NCBI GenBank assembly: GCA_963971425.1
Contig: OZ020522.1
Span: forward strand, 4,314,168 to 4,378,167
Reading direction: 5' to 3'
Length of the DNA stretch: 64,000 bases
From: Bryoerythrophyllum caledonicum
Taxonomy: Eukaryota > Streptophyta > Bryopsida > Pottiales > Pottiaceae
Each line of letters opens with the position of its first letter. The first letter of the stretch is position 1. Both the position numbers and the translations under genes were made by a program. Below, piece by piece: positions 57,683 through 64,000 of the stretch. The notes beneath the pieces were generated by a model. The model ran no database searches, was not told the origin of the DNA, and was given only the letters and a program-made list of their open reading frames with translations.

Positions 57683-60600
57683 ACAAATGTCTAGAAGGAT
57701 AATTAATAGTATAGGTGAATTCATGTATTGTTTGATACATAAACAAATATGTTTTTTTTGTGTTTTTACTATCTATGCCTAACAAATGTGCGTTTATCTA
57801 TATCTACCAAATTTTAGTTTATCTACGTTTAACAAATGTGAATTAATGAATGTCTAATAAATTTAAGTTTATTTATGTCTAACAAAATTGAGTGTATTTA
57901 TGAGTAACAAGTATGAGCTCATCTATGTCTAAAACATATGAATTAATCAACGTCTAATATATATGATTTCTCTATGTCTAACAAATATTTATGTCTTACA
58001 TATATGTTTCATCAGTACCCTTCATTTGTAATTTTTTTTTGTTAATTTGTATTCTTAATTCACATGTGTTATGCCATATCATGTATAATGTTTTCAAACA
58101 CCTTTTATGCTATAATATGATAATCAATACAGTCAATAAGAAAGAATTTGGAACATATTGTTTTTTCCACCCTTGCTTGAAATGTATGAATAATGTTTGA
58201 CTTGGATGTCTGAATAATGTCTGAATTTTACATTCTCGAAACATATGAAAGTCTTTGATTTAAACATTATTTGAAAAATTAACATTTGATTTTGAAACGT
58301 GCTTTCATATTGTCAAATAAGTTCACATATTTCTTACTACATCATCATAGATGTGTAGAAGAAGAATATATGGTTCTATTTTGAAACCATTAAAAACCTA
58401 AGGTATTTTAGAATCACTACACCATTGATGCAAAAACGAGCAGATGAATTTTTTAAGAATGTAACCGTAGAATTTTTCTCAGAACTTCAATAAGTAGATG
58501 TGGTAAAAAAAAAATTCATCATACAAATTGAAAAATGAAAACCGTGAAAGTAAATAGCATGGTACTAAAGAAACTTTTGTTCAACAGAGGTTATAATCAT
58601 AAAATAATGTCTTGATCCTTTAGGGGTCCATTTTGCAAGACACAGACAATAAACTTTCATTATAAAAGATGGAAAAAAAAATTGATTCATAAAAATGATC
58701 TACCAATTAAATTTCGTAATTTCGCGTAAGAAATAAACAAAATACTAAACTACTTTGTAAAGTGAATCCAAAAAGGAGGGCTAGCAAGGGAAGAAAATGG
58801 TAAGTAGTAAGGTCCAAGTAATAAAGGTCTGGCACAAACACTAAAGCACAGGCCGCCAATTCAACCCCCAAGGTAGTCTCGGGCCAGCCTAGTGGCCATG
58901 GTAATTCAAAAACGTATGTCGCGTACCATTATATAGTGGCACATTCTTCACATTGCAAGGCTTATGGGATATTTGCACCAGAAGTGCCAAAACAGCCACC
59001 ACCAAAATGTGACTGTAATTTTATAATTAAAAGTAAAAACTCGGATTTTTAACCGTAAGATCTTACGAAGATTGAATATATGAAGTCACAGAAAAGGTTT
59101 GGCAGCAATGCACCGCACGGATTGAAAGATTACAGCGTTTAAAGTCAACAAAATTGACATTTTCTTCCTTGCGTAGAGTGGATCAGCAGACTTCAACTTC
59201 ACTTGAGGTGTTATTTTGCACTACACAAGGTCTAATTATTTTATGATCTTGTTTAGCATGATTTTAGTTTCCTACAATCCAATTTTTAGATGTAAAGAAG
59301 GGGTGTAGCATATTCAAAATGATTGTACAAGGAGTGGAGGTAAAAAATTGACATTTCACTTTTCAATATTAATTGTACTAAATTTGAAACCATTAATCAA
59401 TCCTAAATAATTAAAAAGGCACCTCTACGAAGCTTTTATCAGAGACACCATAGTCGATCAAATTCATAGATTTTATTTGATTTCTTAAATTTTAGGAGTG
59501 TGCCAAAAGGCTATATGCATTTCTAACCAACACTTGGGCTCTTAGAAGATCAAAGACTGTATTCATAATTCATTCCCTGTTCACTCTCTTTGTAGATGTT
59601 GCAATAATCTAAATATTTGATGTTTAGTGTAAGATACTTAGTGATTTAAAATTGCAACAAGTTTTACTTTTGATGCAGTTATAAGTTAGTCTTTTCAAAA
59701 AAAATTATTTCTAGTAGGAGAAGGCATGATAATGTGATTTACAAATTGGAATTCTAAATCTAATTGGTAAAGATATAGTTCCTTTGCCAACAATGTTCAC
59801 ATTTTATATATTTGTAGTCATTGCAATATTTTTTACATATCCTAAGTTACTCCATCACTTGTGCCTTAGATTGTACAATGCTTCAACATTGGTCCATAAT
59901 ATCTATGTGTAGCAAAAAATATATTCCAAGCATTGGAGTTCAGACTAATTTTATTATGAATTCTCAACGTCTCAAACATAATGGCTAACTCCTATGTATT
60001 GCACAAGTATTGCCTGTATATTAAATGGATATGACCTTTGCATTTCATAGGTTCAACCTTAGAGACAAAATACATATATTTCAAAAAACTTGGAGAGCCC
60101 AAGTTTTGGATTATTTATGTACAAACCAGAGCACTGCATGTAGTATTGTAATGGACATAATTTTGACTGTACGGATCAAAAGATAATTGTGGTCAAAGTG
60201 TACATTTTTGTACCCCGCACGTACACTTGAGCCTTTACAAGTTAATTAACGAAGTAGAAATTCCTAAAAAATTGCTTGGGCCTTTAGGGGTTAGGAGTCT
60301 ATTGTAAAAGTCCCACACATTTAGAGGAATATCTAATGTATTGATCTTCACTTTATGATATATCGCTTCTAAAAAGGATTTGTTTTTCTACGAGTAGAAC
60401 GCTTTGATAATATTCAGTTGTATAGATTTAATTATTGTACCTATCATATGTTTAAGAAGTTGCAAAATGATCATGTACAGTACATATCTCATTTGTCGTA
60501 CTTCAATCCAAGGGTGTATATCTTGCTAACCATAAATATAATTTTCCTTTGACGTCAACACTATCTTACAAACATTTTAACAAAGCTTGCCTTTGGCCTT

Positions 60601-61401
60601 CTGAGGAGAACAGAACCACGGAACAAAGAAGCAATTGTTTCCCCTAAACTTGATAGATTTCTTGGTGGTAAATCAAATTTGAAATCAAACGGTTCACTTC
60701 ATATACCATCATGCTATAAAAGAATATGAAAATGTTGGGAACTATGACCTCAATAAATGCTTACTAAGTAATAAACTCACAAATTGTCATTGATTTTGGC
60801 CACAAAGATTGAAAGATTATAGTGTTTGAAGTAGGAAAATTGGTTCATTTTCTTCCCTACATCAAGTGGATTGCAAAGCTTTGACCTCACTTGATGTCAA
60901 AATTTTGCACTGAAGAGGGTCTAAATTCAATACCATCATCTTCAACATTATATTATTTTTCTGTTCACCAATTTCTAAAAGTAAAAAAAGGGTGTAGCAT
61001 ATTCAAAAAAATTCTGCAAGGAGTGGAGGTTTTGGAATTGTCATTTCACATTTAATAACAACTAAAGTAAAAAATATTACAAGGTAGTGGAACATGCTTT
61101 TGATCTCTTGTTAGAATATAATTAAAAACACGTTTATCATATTATGTATCTAAGGGATGTTGCAAAGAATATATATATTTTTAGCATAGTTATTGTTGAA
61201 ATTTCTTTTGCGTATAAGTTTTTCGTATAGGTGCAGCCATGAGTTTCTAGGGACAATGAATATATTCATCAAACTTGAATATATTGCAATTTTGGAAAAA
61301 CTGTACAAGGTGTCTACCTCAAGAGTAGTTCCACAGTACTAATCATTTGTTGTGTGGGCATCGACTTAGTGGTGGAATGAATAGAGACTTTATTCACGTT
61401 G
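57683..61401. other. AT-rich interior of the piggyBac element, no gene seen
   Basis: 57780-58000 has about eight loose copies of a ~35-bp phrase like 'tttatctatgtctaacaaa'. 58400-60292 is old MITE-like sequence with 'gatcttacgaagattgaat', 'aaggagtggaggtaaaaaattg' and a worn end 'gggcctttaggggttagg' at 60280. No frame with coding character. Confidence 0.45.
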
Positions 61402-62728
61402 ATGTATAGTCCCCTTCAATAATGTTACGTACTTTTTGCACTCGTAGGGATAGTAACTTTCAGTGCTACCAACTGTGACACCCTCTTGAGGGTGAGAAAT
61501 TGTTATTTTACCATGAAATTTTTGGCACAAGATCATTCTATGTTGACAACACGTGTGCAAAATTTCAAGGTCGGAAGTCGAATAAATAAAAAGATATTCA
61601 AGATCTACCAACATGGGTAGCACTAAGAAAAGTTTCATAGCTACGAACTTTGACACCCTGCCAAGGATTGAATTTTTTGTTTTTGCCCATGTAATTTTTG
61701 GCATGGGACCTTCTCTTTGTTTATTACATGTTTAAAGTCCAAAACATCCACACTAAGAAACATATTTAAAATCTAGCAACATGTGTAGTTGTGAGTGTAG
61801 TTGTAAGAAACATTTCACTCCTCGCCAACTTTGACACACTCCCAAGGATTCAATCTTTTGTTTTTGCACATGAAATTTTTGGCATGAAACCATGTCTTTA
61901 TTGAATACATGTGTACCAAGTTTTAAGGCTAGAATACCTACATAGCAAAAGATTTTTGAAATCTACCAACATGTGTAGTTGTGAGAAACATTTAACTCTT
62001 GCCAAATTTGACACCCTCCCATGGATTGAATTTTATATTTTTTCCCATGAGATTTAGGACATGAGACCATCTCTATGTTGATTATACGTGTGCTTAATTT
62101 CAAGTCTAAAATATCCACGATAGAAATGAAAAAAAACAAAATCTACCAACGTGCTAAATGTGAGAAACAACCGGGTACCATTTCAACTTTGGCACCTTCC
62201 CTAGGTTTGAAAGATTGTTATTTTACTATGAAATTTTTAACACATGATCACCTCTATGTTTATAACATGTGTGCCAAATTTCAAGGCTAGAAGATGAATA
62301 AAAAAACCCATATTCAAAATCTACCAACATGTGAAACTATGAGAAACAATCTTGTGTATCTATTATTGTATTCATCACATGGCTTTGAAATTTTAACTCA
62401 CATGTTATCAGCATAGAGATGATCTTGTGATAAAAATTTCATGGTAAAATATCAAATTTTTAGCCCTCAGGAGGGTGTCAAAATTGGCAGTAGTGAATGG
62501 CTTACAACTACACATGTTGGTAAATTTGGCATATCTTTTTCTATATTCATCTTCTGGCCTTGAAATTTGGCACACATGTTGTCAACATAGAAATGATCTT
62601 GTGCCAAAAATTTCATGGTAAAATAACAATTTTCTAGACCTCAAGAGGATGTCAAAGTTGGCGGCACTGAAAGTTACTATCCCTAGGAATGCAAAAAGTA
62701 CGTAACCTCATTGAAGGGGACTGTACAT
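61402..62728. mobile_element. Foldback-type element made of inverted tandem repeats
   Basis: Ends are ATGTATAGTCCCCTTCAAT and its near-exact reverse complement. The interior has about five ~180-bp copies of a unit ('accaacatgtgtagttgtga', 'tttgacaccctcccaagg', 'gaaatttttggcatgaaacc') in one direction, then about two in the other (from ~62340). The arms could fold on each other. No coding frame. Confidence 0.7.
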
Positions 62729-63389
62729 TAGAATCCGGAGCTTTTCTTCTTTTTATAAGATTTTATTTTCCAAAGAACACTTCACCAATTCACAAAAGTT
62801 AAATAGTTAATCAAATTTAGTTTGTACAAATTCTAGAGAGAAGTAATAATTCGAAATAAACATAGGGAAGAATTTAAATATGAAATTATATGGGAAATAG
62901 AAAAAGAATTATGTAACAAATACATATCTTCAATTTATTATGATAAAATAGTAGAATTTTAAAATTATAGTAAAAATTATTTCACAATTTATCACGGTAA
63001 TTTAGTAATAATAAAATATTTTTAAAGTGAAAAGAAGAAGAAGAAAATGAGCTAAAAAAGCAGAAAGGAAAAAAACCGAACACCATTCAACAAATGGAGT
63101 TCAAATTTATAAAAAAAACAAAAACCAAAATCAGTACGAAATAGGCAGGTCGCCCCCTCTCACAGTGATTATATACCATTTTTAAAAAGTACCAAAAAAA
63201 CCAAAAAAAAAAAAAAACGAATTGCGGATCGCCACGTTGGCGTGGCGGGCCCTCCTCCCGACAGCCACTGTGGCGGCGGGGCCCCCGCAGATAAGGTTTT
63301 TAATTTCTTTTTTTATTGACTATTTTGAAGACCCTTCTAACATTTCAAGTCCTTTCCATGAAGACCCTGTCTTCATGTGGAGTGGGTGA
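62729..63389. other. AT-rich spacer with a GC-rich island
   Basis: A/T-rich to about 63130, then 63225-63300 is strongly GC-rich with 'gccacgttggcgtggc', an inverted repeat, next to an A15 run. It sits where the 1.1-kb MITEs also have an A-rich/GC-rich core. No gene seen. Confidence 0.45.
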
Positions 63390-64000
63390 ATGACGTGGCC
63401 CTAGATATTGTGAAGAGTCCCCAATTTCAAGCGCTGCCCTTCCCCATAATGCTTCATTTATTCAAGAAATTCATGAAAATGAGAGATTTTACTAATTTTA
63501 GTCGCTATATTTTTTTAAATTAGTAGAAAAATAAACTTGAAGTTCCCACCGGTGGGATTCTGGAATGCAACAATTTGAATAAAACAAAAAATTTCATATC
63601 ACTTATGTAGTAATTGTCATCATTTCGTAACCTCTTTCACTAATTTTTTTATTTCTACATCTATCACCCCTCGAATTGACCTCAAATTTTGCCCAAAAAT
63701 AGCCAACAACATATGGGTCATACTGGTAAAAGATTTGATCACACTTTAGTGTTAAAGTTAGAAGATATGCTAAGTCAAAGTGGGCTGACCTTGTCGGGCA
63801 AGGGGTAAAAAAACTTTTCTTTGCACTTCAAACACTATAATCTTTACATCCGTGCGGTGGATGGCAGCCAAACTTTTATGTTAGTTTATATGGATGTCTT
63901 TTTTAAGATCTTACCGTTAAAAGCCTAAAATTAGACATGAAAAACAGATTTCGTTGCCACTTATTGATTGTGGCAGTTTTGGAGTGTTTCATGAGGAAAA
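63390..64000. repeat. Right subterminal region of the piggyBac family
   Basis: Reverse complement of the left ~610 bp of the MITEs at 30769 and 39238: 'ctgcccttccccataatgc', 'tgacctcaaattttgccc' and finally 'gtttcatgaggaaaa'. The outermost ~24 bp and the TTAA should lie just beyond the window. Confidence 0.75.

Larger units (their letters stand above)
53717..64000. mobile_element. Large piggyBac element, right end just outside the window
   Basis: The left end CCCCTAAACGCCCAAGTG is preceded by TTAA. The first ~280 bp match the reverse complement of one end of the 1.1-kb MITEs at 30769-31886 and 39238-40332. The last ~610 bp of the window match the other MITE end in the correct inverted orientation and stop about 24 bp short of its terminus. 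A piggyBac transposase frame lies between. I therefore read one element of ~10.3 kb, with other repeats nested in 57700-63100. Two separate element fragments cannot be excluded. Confidence 0.6.

Overview
The window is nuclear DNA of a plant-type eukaryote. Genes are split by short GT-AG introns, the intergenic DNA is AT-rich, and most of the sequence is transposon-derived. The amylase is of the plant AMY2/AMY3 type and there is a plant-style TIR domain. Together with a piggyBac transposase gene this suggests a streptophyte, perhaps a seedless plant or a charophyte alga. I cannot name the species, and I see no rRNA, tRNA, CRISPR array or prokaryotic signal.

Layout. About 575-7920: a 14-exon alpha-amylase gene that looks intact, with a 0.5-kb MITE in intron 10. 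7921-11300: no gene seen. 11300-47400: an array of seven related units, each with an AT-rich part and a GC-rich promoter/short-ORF module (called the D module below). Six units point one way and the seventh is inverted, facing the sixth. Several transposons sit inside the array. The largest is a complete 10362-bp Mutator-like element (20379-30740) with 310-bp inverted repeats, a 9-bp target duplication, a MURA-type transposase and an opposite-strand zinc-finger/Ulp1-protease gene. It lies inside a small MITE that was also hit by a piggyBac-type MITE. Removing these rejoins array units 3 and 4.

47400-49150 holds degenerate repeats. 49160-51679 is a two-exon TIR-domain gene whose upstream region shares sequence with the D modules. 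It is followed at 51896-52999 by a glycine-rich frame with three zinc-ribbon modules, which may be its 3' exon or a separate gene. From 53717 to just past the window end lies what I read as a ~10.3-kb piggyBac element. It has a transposase frame broken by two in-frame stops, and its two ends match the 1.1-kb TTAA-flanked MITEs in the array.

How the parts relate. The amylase and TIR genes are the host genes I can support. The Mutator-like element looks complete and recent, since its inverted repeats show no difference by eye. The piggyBac transposase here is broken, so the TTAA-flanked MITEs were presumably moved by other copies or before the stops arose. Splice sites, joined proteins and element borders were worked out by eye from reading-frame phase and from comparing repeat copies within the window.
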